DNA of 64,000 bases from Nocardioides sp. T2.26MG-1 (GTDB taxonomy: Bacteria > Actinomycetota > Actinomycetes > Propionibacteriales > Nocardioidaceae). Below, piece after piece: positions 40,968-48,782 of the stretch; the first letter of the stretch is position 1; every line of letters starts with the position of its first letter. Below the pieces are notes generated by a model that had not been told where the DNA came from, made no database searches, and saw only the letters and a program-made list of their open reading frames with translations. Location: positions 124,001-188,000 of the forward strand of contig NZ_CATNLZ010000035.1 in the NCBI RefSeq assembly GCF_950101795.1, given 5' to 3'. Both the position numbers and the translations under genes were made by a program.

Positions 40968-41957
40968 ATGCGATTCCCCGACGGCATCGAGGCACAGCCG
41001 GAGGTGCTGCGGACCAGTGCGGCGTCCGTGCGCGGCACGCTCGACCACATCGCGCCGCTCGACGAGGGTGCCGTGGTCGCGCTCGTGGGCATCGGCGCCA
41101 GCGAGCACGTGGCGAGGAGCGCTGCTCCGGTCTGGCGCAGGCTCGGCCTCAGGGCGTTCGCGCTCTCCGCCACCGAGCTCGCGGACGCGCCCGGTCGTGT
41201 CGCCGACGTCGTGGTCGCGATGAGCGAGTCCGGGCGTAGCACCGAGACCGTGGCGGCGCTCGAGAGCACGAGCGGCCGACGGATCGCGATCACGAACTTC
41301 GCCGACTCCCCGCTCGCCGGCCTGGTCGACGAGGTCATCGCCCTCGAGAGCGGGCCGGACAGCCCGGTGTACACGACCGGGTACACCGCGACCCTGCAGG
41401 CCATCGGGCTGCTCGGCGAGCACTGGGCGGGACGGGGATCCGACTGGTCCGCGCTGCCGGACCAGGCGGGGCGGGTGATCGCCGACGCGAGGCCGCTCGT
41501 CGACTCGGTCGTGCAGCGGTTCGACGAGGCCAGGATCATCGACGTCGTCGGGTCCGGCGCATCGCTGACGACGGCGGGCGAGGGCGCGCTGCTCCTGCGC
41601 GAGGCCGCTCGTGCCCTCACCGCTGCTCACGAGACCCACAACTACCTGCACGGGCCGATGGAGCCGCTCGACCCGAGCGTCGCCTGCGTCGTCGTCGGTG
41701 CAGGGCGGGAGCTCCGGCTTGCTCGAGAGGTGAGCGACCTCGGCTGCTGCACGCTCTTGGTCACGACCGACACCGACGTGGAGGGCGGCGACGGGCTCAT
41801 CCCGATCCGGCTCCCCGAGCCGGCCTCGTCCCTCGCCCGCAGCGTGCTGGAGATCCTTCCGCTGCAGCTGCTCGGCTGGAGCCTGGCGAGTCGGCGAGGG
41901 CTGCGTGCGGACGGCTTCCGCTACCACCAGGACGACATCAAGCTGGGCAGCCGATGA
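40968..41957 (+). CDS. SIS-domain sugar isomerase/deaminase/deglycase (FrlB- or GlmS-isomerase-like)
   Basis: A 329-aa protein of two SIS domains without the glutaminase domain of GlmS. SIS motifs are GIGASEHVARSAAPVW near residue 37, VAMSESGRSTETV near 83, and a second-domain GSGASLTTAGEGALLLREAA near 195, followed by the catalytic-type HNYLHGPMEPLDP. AAAGG precedes the ATG by 8 nt. Lying between a sugar transporter and a PfkB kinase, it should act on a phosphorylated amino sugar: either a fructosamine-6-phosphate deglycase (FrlB) or an amino-sugar-phosphate deaminase/isomerase. Size (FrlB about 330 aa) favours the former. Confidence 0.85.
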   Translation: MRFPDGIEAQPEVLRTSAASVRGTLDHIAPLDEGAVVALVGIGASEHVARSAAPVWRRLGLRAFALSATELADAPGRVADVVVAMSESGRSTETVAALESTSGRRIAITNFADSPLAGLVDEVIALESGPDSPVYTTGYTATLQAIGLLGEHWAGRGSDWSALPDQAGRVIADARPLVDSVVQRFDEARIIDVVGSGASLTTAGEGALLLREAARALTAAHETHNYLHGPMEPLDPSVACVVVGAGRELRLAREVSDLGCCTLLVTTDTDVEGGDGLIPIRLPEPASSLARSVLEILPLQLLGWSLASRRGLRADGFRYHQDDIKLGSR

Positions 41958-42901
41958 CCCGATCGGTCCATGTGCTCGGCAACGTCCAGCTCGACGTGAT
42001 CGCCAGCCCGGTCACGCGGCTGCCGGACCCGGGGGGCGACGACGTCATCGACCACATCGCGGTCCGGCCGGCCGGGGCCGCCGGCAACGTCTCGCTCGCG
42101 CTGGCAGCGCTCGAGGTGCCGCACCGCCTGTTCGGTGCCGTCGGGGACGACCAGGCGGGACGCTGGGTCGCCGACGAGCTGCACCGGGCCGGCCTCGGGG
42201 GCGACCTGCAGGTGGTCGCCGGCCAGGAGACGGGCATCTCGATCGCCCTCGAGGCACCCGGTCGCGAGCGGGCCTTCCTCACTGCACACGGGGTGCTGGC
42301 GGGGTACACCCGAGACGACGTCCCGGCCGAGGCGACAGCGGCGGACATCGTGATGCTGACCGGCTACTTCTCGCTGCCGGGGCTTCGCGGTACGGGCACG
42401 CTCGACCTGCTCGGTCGCGCCCGCGCCGGCGGTGCGCTCACCGTCTTCGACACCGGCTGGGATCCCGACAACTGGAGTGGCGGCGCCGGGCAGGAGGTCC
42501 TGGCGATCCTGCCGTCGGTCGACATCTTCCTGCCGAACGAGCCCGAGGCCCAGGCCCTGACCGGTGAGCCCGACTCGGAGACGGCTGCGGAGTCCCTGCA
42601 GCGACGCTGCGGCGGATGGGTCGTCGTCAAGCTCGCCGAGCGCGGGCTGGTCGCCCGCGGACCGGAGGGGGCGCGGCTCCGGATCGCCGCGCCGCAGGTC
42701 GTCGCGAAGGACACCACCGGAGCCGGGGACAGCCTGGCCGCGGGGATGCTGGCCGAGCTCGTCGAGCATGACGACATGTCACGAGCGCTGGCGACCGGCG
42801 TACGCGTGGCGTCCACGGTGATCGGACGCGACTCGCTGGCGCGGTACCCCGCTCGCGACGAGCTCCTGCTCGGTGCCGGACCACTCACCGCACCGTCCTG
42901 A
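41954..42901 (+). CDS. PfkB-family carbohydrate kinase (FrlD-like candidate)
   Basis: A 315-aa ribokinase-fold kinase. N-terminal signature region RPAGAAGNVSLALAAL near residue 38, and the C-terminal signature with catalytic Asp in DTTGAGDSLAAGMLAEL near 256. ATG 41954 overlaps the SIS gene stop by 4 nt, so the two enzymes are made together. The kinase would phosphorylate the imported sugar (6-OH of a fructosamine in the frl hypothesis) before the SIS enzyme acts. Last gene of the operon; the 187-bp gap after it is G+C-rich and shows nothing I can name. Confidence 0.9.
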   Translation: MTRSVHVLGNVQLDVIASPVTRLPDPGGDDVIDHIAVRPAGAAGNVSLALAALEVPHRLFGAVGDDQAGRWVADELHRAGLGGDLQVVAGQETGISIALEAPGRERAFLTAHGVLAGYTRDDVPAEATAADIVMLTGYFSLPGLRGTGTLDLLGRARAGGALTVFDTGWDPDNWSGGAGQEVLAILPSVDIFLPNEPEAQALTGEPDSETAAESLQRRCGGWVVVKLAERGLVARGPEGARLRIAAPQVVAKDTTGAGDSLAAGMLAELVEHDDMSRALATGVRVASTVIGRDSLARYPARDELLLGAGPLTAPS

Positions 42902-43088
42902 CCCCACGACCGCAACCGACGTCGCGAGCCCGGTCGGGCCGGGTCCCGAGTCCTGAGGGTCGGGCCCTTGTGCCCTGCGCGCCGGGGCCGGTGGGCGGGA
43001 CGCTGGCGGGTGGACCGGGTGTCGGGCCGGGGTCCGAGGCCGGCCCGCTGCCCGTCCGGTCCGTCGTCGTTGTGGCAGGGTCGGGATC

Positions 43089-43610
43089 GTGCTGCGTCGC
43101 TGTCACACCGCTGAGCTGACCGCGTCCGAGCTCGCCGGGGCCCGGGCGCTCCTGGACCTGGCCTTCCGCGACTTCACCGACCACGACTGGGCACACGCCC
43201 TCGGCGGCATGCACGCGCTGGTCGTCGAGGAGGGCCGCCTGCTCGCCCACGGATCCCTGGTGGCACGGCGGGTCCACCACGGCGGGTGGTCGCTGCGCTG
43301 CGGGTACGTCGAGGCCGTCGCCGTCCACCCCGACGCCCGCCGACGAGGGCTGGCGTCGCAGGTCATGGCCTCGCTGGAGGAGCTCGCGCCGGCGTACGAC
43401 CTGCTGGCGCTGAGTGCCTCGGAGCTCGGCATCCCGCTCTACCTCTCCCGTGGCTGGCAGCGGTGGCGTGGGTCGTCGTACGTCCTGGCGGCCGACGGCC
43501 CGACGCCGACGCCCGAGGACGACGACTCGATCTACGTGCTGCCCGGCAGTGCTCGGCTCGACCTCGACGCGCCGATCGCCTGCGACTGGCGCGACGGCGA
43601 CGTCTGGTGA
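43089..43610 (+). CDS. aminoglycoside 2'-N-acetyltransferase, AAC(2')-I family
   Basis: The 173-aa protein matches the AAC(2')-I family along its length: FTDHDWAHALGGMHALVVEEG, LRCGYVEAVAVHPDARRRGLA (acetyl-CoA loop), YLSRGWQRWRGSSYVLA, PTPTPEDDDSIYVLP and the C-terminal CDWRDGDVW. These enzymes acetylate the 2' amine of gentamicin-type aminoglycosides, and in mycobacteria they are intrinsic chromosomal genes, some with roles in cell-wall acetylation. Start GTG 43089, with CAGGGT 7 nt before it. Whether resistance results depends on expression. Confidence 0.88.
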   Translation: MLRRCHTAELTASELAGARALLDLAFRDFTDHDWAHALGGMHALVVEEGRLLAHGSLVARRVHHGGWSLRCGYVEAVAVHPDARRRGLASQVMASLEELAPAYDLLALSASELGIPLYLSRGWQRWRGSSYVLAADGPTPTPEDDDSIYVLPGSARLDLDAPIACDWRDGDVW

Positions 43611-43629
43611 ACGGCCTAGGCTGAGCCGC

Positions 43630-44286
43630 ATGAGCCGTCCCGTGATCGTGGTCGTCGGAGCAGGACCGGGCGTCAGCGGGTCGGTGGCCCGCGCGTTCGC
43701 CCGCGAGGGGTACGACGTGGCGCTGCTGGGCATCGACGAGGCCCAGCTCCTCACCCTGGCCGGCCAGTGCGAGCAGCTCGGCGCGACGGTCGGCCATGCG
43801 GTGGCCGACCTGACCGACGCCGCCGCGGCCACCGCCGCGATCCGCCGCTTTGGAGAGCACACGGAGCGGGTCGACGTCCTGCACTTCAACCCCAGCGCCT
43901 ACCGCGAGAAGGACCCGCTCGAGCTCACCGTGCCCGAGCTGCTCGAGGACGTGACGCTCGGCGTCGGTGCGCTGCTGGTGGTGGTGCAGGCGGCCCGGCC
44001 GTTCATGTCCGCCGGCGGTCGGGTGACGGCGACCGGCAGCATGGCCGCCGACCAGCCCTCGCACCGCGCCGCGTCGCTCGGCGTGCAGAAGGCCGGCCTG
44101 CGCAACCTCGTGCAGAGCCTCGACGCGACGCTCGCGCCCGACGGCATCCGCGCGGTCTCGGTGACGGTCCGGGGCACGCTCGCCAAGGAGGGGCCGTTCA
44201 CCCCCGACCGGGTCGCGGAGGCGATCCTTGCCGCCGCCCGGCAGGACGAGACCGACTGGCGCTCCGAGATCCCGTACACGGGCTGA
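43630..44286 (+). CDS. short-chain dehydrogenase/reductase, atypical active site
   Basis: A 218-aa Rossmann protein with the SDR nucleotide motif VVGAGPGVSGSVARAFA at residues 7-23. The usual Ser...Tyr-x3-Lys site is altered: the Lys remains in LGVQKAGL near 158 but the Tyr position is Leu, and the catalytic Ser region reads TATGSMAAD. It may be non-catalytic or use another mechanism. TAGGCT lies 7 nt before the ATG. Convergent with a FAD reductase across a shared hairpin. Confidence 0.85.
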   Translation: MSRPVIVVVGAGPGVSGSVARAFAREGYDVALLGIDEAQLLTLAGQCEQLGATVGHAVADLTDAAAATAAIRRFGEHTERVDVLHFNPSAYREKDPLELTVPELLEDVTLGVGALLVVVQAARPFMSAGGRVTATGSMAADQPSHRAASLGVQKAGLRNLVQSLDATLAPDGIRAVSVTVRGTLAKEGPFTPDRVAEAILAAARQDETDWRSEIPYTG

Positions 44287-44316
44287 GCCTCGACCTCGAT
44301 TCGCCGACGAGGCTCA
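44284..44316. terminator. bidirectional hairpin between convergent genes
   Basis: TGAGCCTCG (44284-44292) and CGAGGCTCA (44308-44316) are perfect 9-bp arms around a 15-nt loop. It lies exactly between the SDR stop and the stop of the minus-strand reductase, as a shared terminator would. Confidence 0.7.
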
Positions 44317-44320
44317 GGGG

Positions 44321-45493
44321 CTACCCCAGATCGGCCACCCGTGCCCCGACGGCCGTCCGCAGCGAGTCGCTCGCGGACCAGTCGTTGACGTGCATCGCGG
44401 CGACCACGGTGCCGCTCGCGACCCAGAACGCCCGGAAGACCCGGCCCGCGACGTCGCCGCGGAGCACGACCTCGTCGTAGCCGTCCGGGCCGACGGCGCC
44501 GACGTACTCCATGCCGAGGTCGTACTGGTCGGTGAAGAAGTACGGCAGGTCCCGCAGCTCGTCGTCGACGCCGGCCATCGTGTGCCCGGCGACCCGGCCC
44601 TGCCGGATCGCGTTGTCCCAGTGCTCGACCCGCAGCGACCGGCCGAGCACGGGGTGGCGGGCACGCGCGACATCGCCCGCGGCGAACACGTCGGGGTGGG
44701 AGGCGCGCATCCGCTCGTCGACCACGATCCCGTCGTCGACGGCGAGGCCGGCGGCCTCGGCGAGCGCGACGTCGGGGGCGGCCCCGATGCCCACCACCAG
44801 CAGGTCGGCGACGACGTCGCCGCCGGCGACCTCCATCCTGGCCCGGGGCCCGTCGGCCTCGATCGCGCCGACATGGGCGCCGAGGCGGAGGTCCACGCCG
44901 TGCTCGCGGTGCAGGTCGGCGAAGACCGCCCCCACCTCGGGTCCGAGCACGCGCAGCAGCGGCTGCTCCAGCGACTCGAGCACGGTGACCTCCGCTCCGG
45001 CGGTCCGGGCGGCGGCGGCGACCTCGAGGCCGAGGAAGCCGCCGCCGAGGATCGCGACCCGCCGGCCCGCGGCGAGCGCCGAGCGGATCCGGTCGCTGTC
45101 CTCGCGGGTGCGCAGGTACGCGATCGGGGCGCCGCTCTCGTCGGCGGACCGGAGGTGCCGCGGCGAGGCGCCGGTGGCGAGCAGCAGCCTGTCGTAGGGC
45201 TGGGTCGCGCCGCCGGCGGTGACCGTGTGCGCGTCCGGGTCCACCGACTCGACGCGACAGCTCGTGCGCACCTCGACATCGTGCTCGGCGTACCACGCCG
45301 GCGGGTGGACGAGCAGGCTGTCGGCGTCCTTCTCGCCGGCGAGGTAGCCCTTGGAGAGGGCGGGCCGCTCGTAGGGCAGGTGCGGCTCCGCGGCGTAGAC
45401 GACCACCCCGCCGTCGTACGCCGAGTCGCGCAGCGCGGCCGCGGCCGTGGCCGCAGCCAGTCCGCCGCCGACGATCACGATGGGCGCGCTCAT
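44321..45493 (-). CDS. NAD(P)/FAD-dependent oxidoreductase (ferredoxin-reductase type)
   Basis: The 390-aa enzyme has the FAD Rossmann motif IVIVGGGLAAATAA at residues 5-18, LPYERPALSKGYL near 40, the NAD motif VAILGGGFLGLEVAAAA near 145, and DVFAAGDVARARHP near 268 (second FAD site). A reductase C-terminal domain ends the protein. This is the family of ferredoxin/rubredoxin reductases and AIF-like proteins. ATG overlaps the folE stop by ATGA, making it the third gene of a DoxX-folE-reductase operon. Confidence 0.92.
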   Translation of the reverse strand: MSAPIVIVGGGLAAATAAAALRDSAYDGGVVVYAAEPHLPYERPALSKGYLAGEKDADSLLVHPPAWYAEHDVEVRTSCRVESVDPDAHTVTAGGATQPYDRLLLATGASPRHLRSADESGAPIAYLRTREDSDRIRSALAAGRRVAILGGGFLGLEVAAAARTAGAEVTVLESLEQPLLRVLGPEVGAVFADLHREHGVDLRLGAHVGAIEADGPRARMEVAGGDVVADLLVVGIGAAPDVALAEAAGLAVDDGIVVDERMRASHPDVFAAGDVARARHPVLGRSLRVEHWDNAIRQGRVAGHTMAGVDDELRDLPYFFTDQYDLGMEYVGAVGPDGYDEVVLRGDVAGRVFRAFWVASGTVVAAMHVNDWSASDSLRTAVGARVADLG

Positions 45494-46137
45494 GGCCGAC
45501 CGCCCTGCTCGCGCGCCAGCGAGAGGAACTCCGCGCGCGCGGCGGCGTCCCGCAGGCTGCCGCGGAGCGCCGAGGTGACCGTGCGGGTGCCGGGGGCGCG
45601 GGCACCCCGCAGGCTCATGCAGGTGTGCTCCGCCTCGATCACGACGCCCACGCCGCGCGGGTGCAGGTGGGTGGTCAGCTGCTCGGCGACCTGGGTGGTG
45701 AGCCGCTCCTGGGTCTGCGGGCGCCGGGCCACCAGGTCGACCAGTCGCGCGAACTTCGACAGGCCGAGGATCCGCTCGTCGGGCAGGTAGCCGACGTGCG
45801 CGACCCCCACGAACGGCAGCATGTGGTGCTCGCAGATCGACCGCACCGGGATGTTGGCCACGAGCACGAGCTCGTCGTACCCCTCGGTGTTGGGGAACGT
45901 CGTCAGGTCGACGTCCGGGCCGCTGGTCAGCTCGTGGTACGCCGCCGCCAGCCGTCGTGGCGTCTCCGCCATCCCGTCCGTGTCCAGGTCGAGGCCGAGG
46001 GCACGAAGCAGGTCGGCGGCGGCCTGCTCGGCCGCGGCCAGGTCGACCTCGCTCGCCGGCGGGGACACCCGCGGGCGCCAGCGGGCCGCGGCCTCGTGCG
46101 CGGCGTTGCTCATCGACAGGCTCATCGGTTGGCTCAT
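45490..46137 (-). CDS. folE: GTP cyclohydrolase I
   Basis: Converts GTP to 7,8-dihydroneopterin triphosphate, first step to folate or tetrahydrobiopterin. The 215-aa protein shows the Zn ligands Cys102 and His105 in SICEHHMLPFVGVAHVGYLP and Cys173 in EAEHTCMSLRG. ATG 46137 overlaps the DoxX stop by 4 nt; two further in-frame ATGs follow within 24 nt in a repeated GATGAGC context. It is away from other folate genes and lies in an operon with DoxX and a FAD reductase under a cysteine-containing regulator, so it may be an extra, stress-linked copy. Confidence 0.94.
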   Translation of the reverse strand: MSQPMSLSMSNAAHEAAARWRPRVSPPASEVDLAAAEQAAADLLRALGLDLDTDGMAETPRRLAAAYHELTSGPDVDLTTFPNTEGYDELVLVANIPVRSICEHHMLPFVGVAHVGYLPDERILGLSKFARLVDLVARRPQTQERLTTQVAEQLTTHLHPRGVGVVIEAEHTCMSLRGARAPGTRTVTSALRGSLRDAAARAEFLSLAREQGGRP

Positions 46138-46580
46138 CGAAGGGTCCAGCCGCGGCGGCCGGGGGTGGTGGCCAGCTGAGCGAGCGCGAGCGCCCCGACG
46201 AGCAGACCGAAGTCGCGCAGCGCGATGTCGTAGTAGTCGCCCATCGACACGAGATCGACGATGATGCCGGCCAGCCAGAGCGCGACGACGTACCCACCGA
46301 TCCGCGGTGCGAGCGCCACCAGCACGCCGGCCACCACCTCGATCACTCCGACGAGCAGCATCGCGTCGTGGCCGGAGCCCGGGACGAGGTCGTTGATCCA
46401 CGGCGCCAGGTAGTCGTCCCAGTCGGTGAGCAGGCCGGCGAACTTGTCCAGGCCGAAGGCGATCGGCGCGACGGTGAAGACCGTGTGCAGCAGCAGGTAG
46501 GCGCGCTGGGCGCCGGGGTCGGCGGCGGGGTCGGCCGTGGCTGCTCTCGATGAGGTGGTGGGGATGTGGGTGTCGGGCAT
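46134..46580 (-). CDS. DoxX-family membrane protein
   Basis: A 148-aa protein with four hydrophobic helices: LLLHTVFTVAPIAFGLDKFAG, the MLLVGVIEVVAGVLVAL helix, then GGYVVALWLAGIIVDLV and FGLLVGALALAQLA. DoxX-like proteins are linked to redox balance and detoxification at the membrane. First gene of the minus-strand operon DoxX-folE-reductase, divergent from the HTH regulator, with TCTCTAA/TTAGAGA repeats between them. Confidence 0.85.
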   Translation of the reverse strand: MPDTHIPTTSSRAATADPAADPGAQRAYLLLHTVFTVAPIAFGLDKFAGLLTDWDDYLAPWINDLVPGSGHDAMLLVGVIEVVAGVLVALAPRIGGYVVALWLAGIIVDLVSMGDYYDIALRDFGLLVGALALAQLATTPGRRGWTLR

Positions 46581-46591
46581 CGGAGGCTCCG

Positions 46592-46668
46592 TCTCTAAAG
46601 GACTGTTGCTTTGACGTTAGAGATGCGATGCTTCTTTTGTCAATGGATCGTTCTCTTAGAGATAGGGT
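46592..46668. promoter_or_regulatory. operator region with TTAGAGAT repeats
   Basis: TCTCTAA (46592-46598), TTAGAGAT (46617-46624) and TTAGAGAT (46656-46663) lie between the divergent DoxX operon and the HTH regulator. The first is the inverse of the others. TAGGGT (46663-46668) stands 6 nt before the regulator's GTG and overlaps the last repeat. This is a good candidate autoregulatory site in unusually A+T-rich DNA. Confidence 0.65.
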
Positions 46669-46674
46669 CGGCTC

Positions 46675-47355
46675 GTGAGCCAGGACTTCGAGGCCGCGGT
46701 GAGCGGGGTGGGTGCGCTGGTCGAGCCCGCCCGCCGGGCCCTCTACCTGTACGCCGCGGCGCAGCCGGAGCCGGTCAGCCGCGAGCAGGCCGCGGCCGCG
46801 TGCGAGCTGCCGCTGCACTCGGCGAAGTTCCACCTCGACCGGCTGGTCGCCGAGGGGCTGCTCGAGGTGGAGTACCGCCGGCTCTCCGGCCGCACCGGGC
46901 CGGGCGCGGGCCGCCCGTCGAAGCTCTACCGCCGGGCCGACCGCGAGGTCTCGGTCACGCTGCCGGAGCGCCACTACGACCTGGTCGGCGACGTCCTGGC
47001 CGCGGCGATCGACGAGTCGACCCGCAGCGGCGTCCCGGTCCAGCAGGCGGTGGTGACGGTCGCGGCGCAGCGCGGACGGGCGATGGCGGCGACGGCCGAG
47101 ACCCGCGTCGGCGGAGATCTGGACCGGACGGCGGACGTGCTCGCCGGCCACGGCTACGAGCCGCAGCAGCGTGAAGACACCCTGTGTCTGTCCAACTGTC
47201 CCTTCGACCGGCTCGCCCGCGACCACGTCGAGCTGGTGTGCGGGATGAACCTCGGCCTGGTCGGCGGCGTGCTGGACGGCCTGGGCGCCGAGTCGCTCGA
47301 CGCGGTGCTCGAGCCCGAGCCGGGGCTGTGCTGCGTGAAGGTCCGCCCGCGCTGA
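46675..47355 (+). CDS. SufR/ArsR-like HTH regulator with C-terminal cysteine cluster
   Basis: A 226-aa regulator: N-terminal winged HTH (PVSREQAAAACELPLHSAKFHLDRL), wing region RTGPGAGRPSKLYRR, and a C-terminal sensor with LCLSNCPFDRLARDHVELVCGMNLG and a final LCCVKVRP. The Cys spacing C-x3-C-x13-C-x29-CC recalls the SufR/COG2345 proteins that bind Fe-S clusters or sense thiol oxidation. Leaderless GTG start. It is divergent from the DoxX-folE-reductase operon, which it likely controls. Confidence 0.85.
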   Translation: MSQDFEAAVSGVGALVEPARRALYLYAAAQPEPVSREQAAAACELPLHSAKFHLDRLVAEGLLEVEYRRLSGRTGPGAGRPSKLYRRADREVSVTLPERHYDLVGDVLAAAIDESTRSGVPVQQAVVTVAAQRGRAMAATAETRVGGDLDRTADVLAGHGYEPQQREDTLCLSNCPFDRLARDHVELVCGMNLGLVGGVLDGLGAESLDAVLEPEPGLCCVKVRPR

Positions 47356-47363
47356 CCATCCAG

Positions 47364-47396
47364 GTTGACCCGCCCGAAACTTTCGGGCGGGTCAAC
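47364..47396. terminator. perfect 33-bp palindrome, bidirectional terminator
   Basis: GTTGACCCGCCCGAAA and TTTCGGGCGGGTCAAC are perfect 16-bp arms around one C. It follows the HTH regulator stop by 8 bp and lies in the gap to the convergent ecfT gene, so it should terminate from both sides. Confidence 0.75.
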
Positions 47397-47430
47397 ATGA
47401 TTTGTCGACATCTTGCGTTGAGCCGTCGTG

Positions 47431-47449
47431 AACTTTCGGGCGGGTCAAC
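47431..47449 (+). repeat. second copy of the terminator right half
   Basis: AACTTTCGGGCGGGTCAAC repeats 47378-47396 exactly, 53 bp downstream. The partial duplication of a palindrome suggests a dispersed intergenic repeat. Confidence 0.6.
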
Positions 47450-47471
47450 GGTGTCGTTGGTCGGGCTCGGC

Positions 47472-48086
47472 TCAGTCGTCCCCGACGCCGCGGGCGGCGA
47501 GGGCGTCGCCGGTCTCGTGGGCGCGGGCGACCACCCGGATCACGAACGGCGTGAGGTAGGCCCGCGGGTGCCGGCCGAGCCCGCGGGCGCGGGCCGCGTC
47601 GCGGGTCTCGAGCGCGAGGGCGACCGTCCCGGGGAGCGCCTGGACGGCCAGCCCGATGGTCATCGCGACCCGGTCGGGGTCGACACCGATCCGGCGCAGC
47701 GGGGAGATCCAGCGCACCAGGGAGTCGAGGATCGCGTTGACCGGCGTCGTCGCCGAGACCGCGATCGCGGCGAGCGCGAGGGAGACCAGGTCGAGGAGGG
47801 TCTCGACGGCCTTCGCCGGTCCGCTGACCCACCACTGGACGGCGCCGGCGATGACGGCGATGAGGAGGACGCTGCGTGTGGTCCGCGCCAGCATCCGCAG
47901 GCCGATCCGGCCGACCAGGGCCAGCGCCACTGCGACCGCGAGGAACACGACGGCCGCTCGGGCGTCCCGCACGGCCACGATCGTGAGGGAGAGGACGCCG
48001 AGGCCGCCGAGCTTGGCGCCGACCGGCAGCCGGTGGAGCAGGGACGTCCCCGGCTGGTAGACCCCGACGAGCAGCGGGTTGCTCAC
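47472..48086 (-). CDS. bioN: energy-coupling factor transporter transmembrane protein (EcfT/BioN)
   Basis: A 204-aa protein with about five helices, starting YQPGTSLLHRLPVGAKLGGL, the classic CbiQ/BioN opening. The ATPase-coupling ARG motifs appear in TRDAARARGLGRHPRAYL and HETGDALAARGVGDD. It is the third gene of bioY-bioM-bioN, the biotin uptake system; the start overlaps the bioM stop by 4 nt. Energises BioY, the biotin-binding S-component. Confidence 0.9.
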   Translation of the reverse strand: MSNPLLVGVYQPGTSLLHRLPVGAKLGGLGVLSLTIVAVRDARAAVVFLAVAVALALVGRIGLRMLARTTRSVLLIAVIAGAVQWWVSGPAKAVETLLDLVSLALAAIAVSATTPVNAILDSLVRWISPLRRIGVDPDRVAMTIGLAVQALPGTVALALETRDAARARGLGRHPRAYLTPFVIRVVARAHETGDALAARGVGDD

Positions 48087-48775
48087 GCGGTCACGCTCTG
48101 CAGGTAGTGGTCGACGGCCGCGTCGGCCGGACCGTCGTACCGCACCGCCGCGTCGGCGACCACGAGCACGCGGTCGCAGCGCCGGGCCAGGTCGAGGTCG
48201 TGGGTGACGAGCACGACCTGCTGGTCCAGGCCGAACAGCAGGTCGGCGACCCGCCTCGTGTTGGCCAGGTCGAGCAGCGTCGTCGGCTCGTCGGCGACCA
48301 GCACCGCCGGCTCGACGGCGAGCACGCCCGCCAGGGCCAGCAGCTGCTTCTGGCCGCCCGAGAGCGCGTGCACGCTGACGTCGGCGTGCTCGGCCAGACC
48401 GTGCCGGGTGAGCACGTCGAGGGCCCGCTGACGGCGCTGCCGGGCGTCCTTGACGGTCCGTCGCAGCGACAGCTCGACGTCCTCGACACAGGTCGGCATC
48501 ACCAGCTGGGCCGCCGGATCGGTGAAGCAGAACCCGACCCGGCGGCGTACCTCGCGGCCCTGGCGAGTGACGTCGTACCCGTCGACCACCACCTGGCCGG
48601 TCGACGGTGTGACGAGGCCGTTGATCATCCGGGCGAGCGTGGACTTGCCAGATCCGTTCGCCCCGATCACGCCGATCCGTCGTTCGACGAGCTCGACCGT
48701 CGTGGGCTCGAGGATGACCCGAGGGCCGTCCGGAGCCTCGACGGTCAGGCCGGCAGCATCGAAGACGATCGGCAC
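48083..48775 (-). CDS. bioM: energy-coupling factor transporter ATP-binding protein (BioM)
   Basis: A 230-aa ATPase: Walker A GANGSGKSTL near residue 40, Q-loop GFCFTDPAAQLVMPTCVEDV, signature LSGGQKQLLALAGVL near 138, Walker B VLVADEPTTLLD and H-loop LVTHDLDLA. The QL(V)MPTVEDV-type stretch is typical of ECF and cobalt/biotin ATPases. Lies between bioY and bioN in one operon. Confidence 0.92.
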   Translation of the reverse strand: MPIVFDAAGLTVEAPDGPRVILEPTTVELVERRIGVIGANGSGKSTLARMINGLVTPSTGQVVVDGYDVTRQGREVRRRVGFCFTDPAAQLVMPTCVEDVELSLRRTVKDARQRRQRALDVLTRHGLAEHADVSVHALSGGQKQLLALAGVLAVEPAVLVADEPTTLLDLANTRRVADLLFGLDQQVVLVTHDLDLARRCDRVLVVADAAVRYDGPADAAVDHYLQSVTA

Positions 48776-48782
48776 GGCGCGG

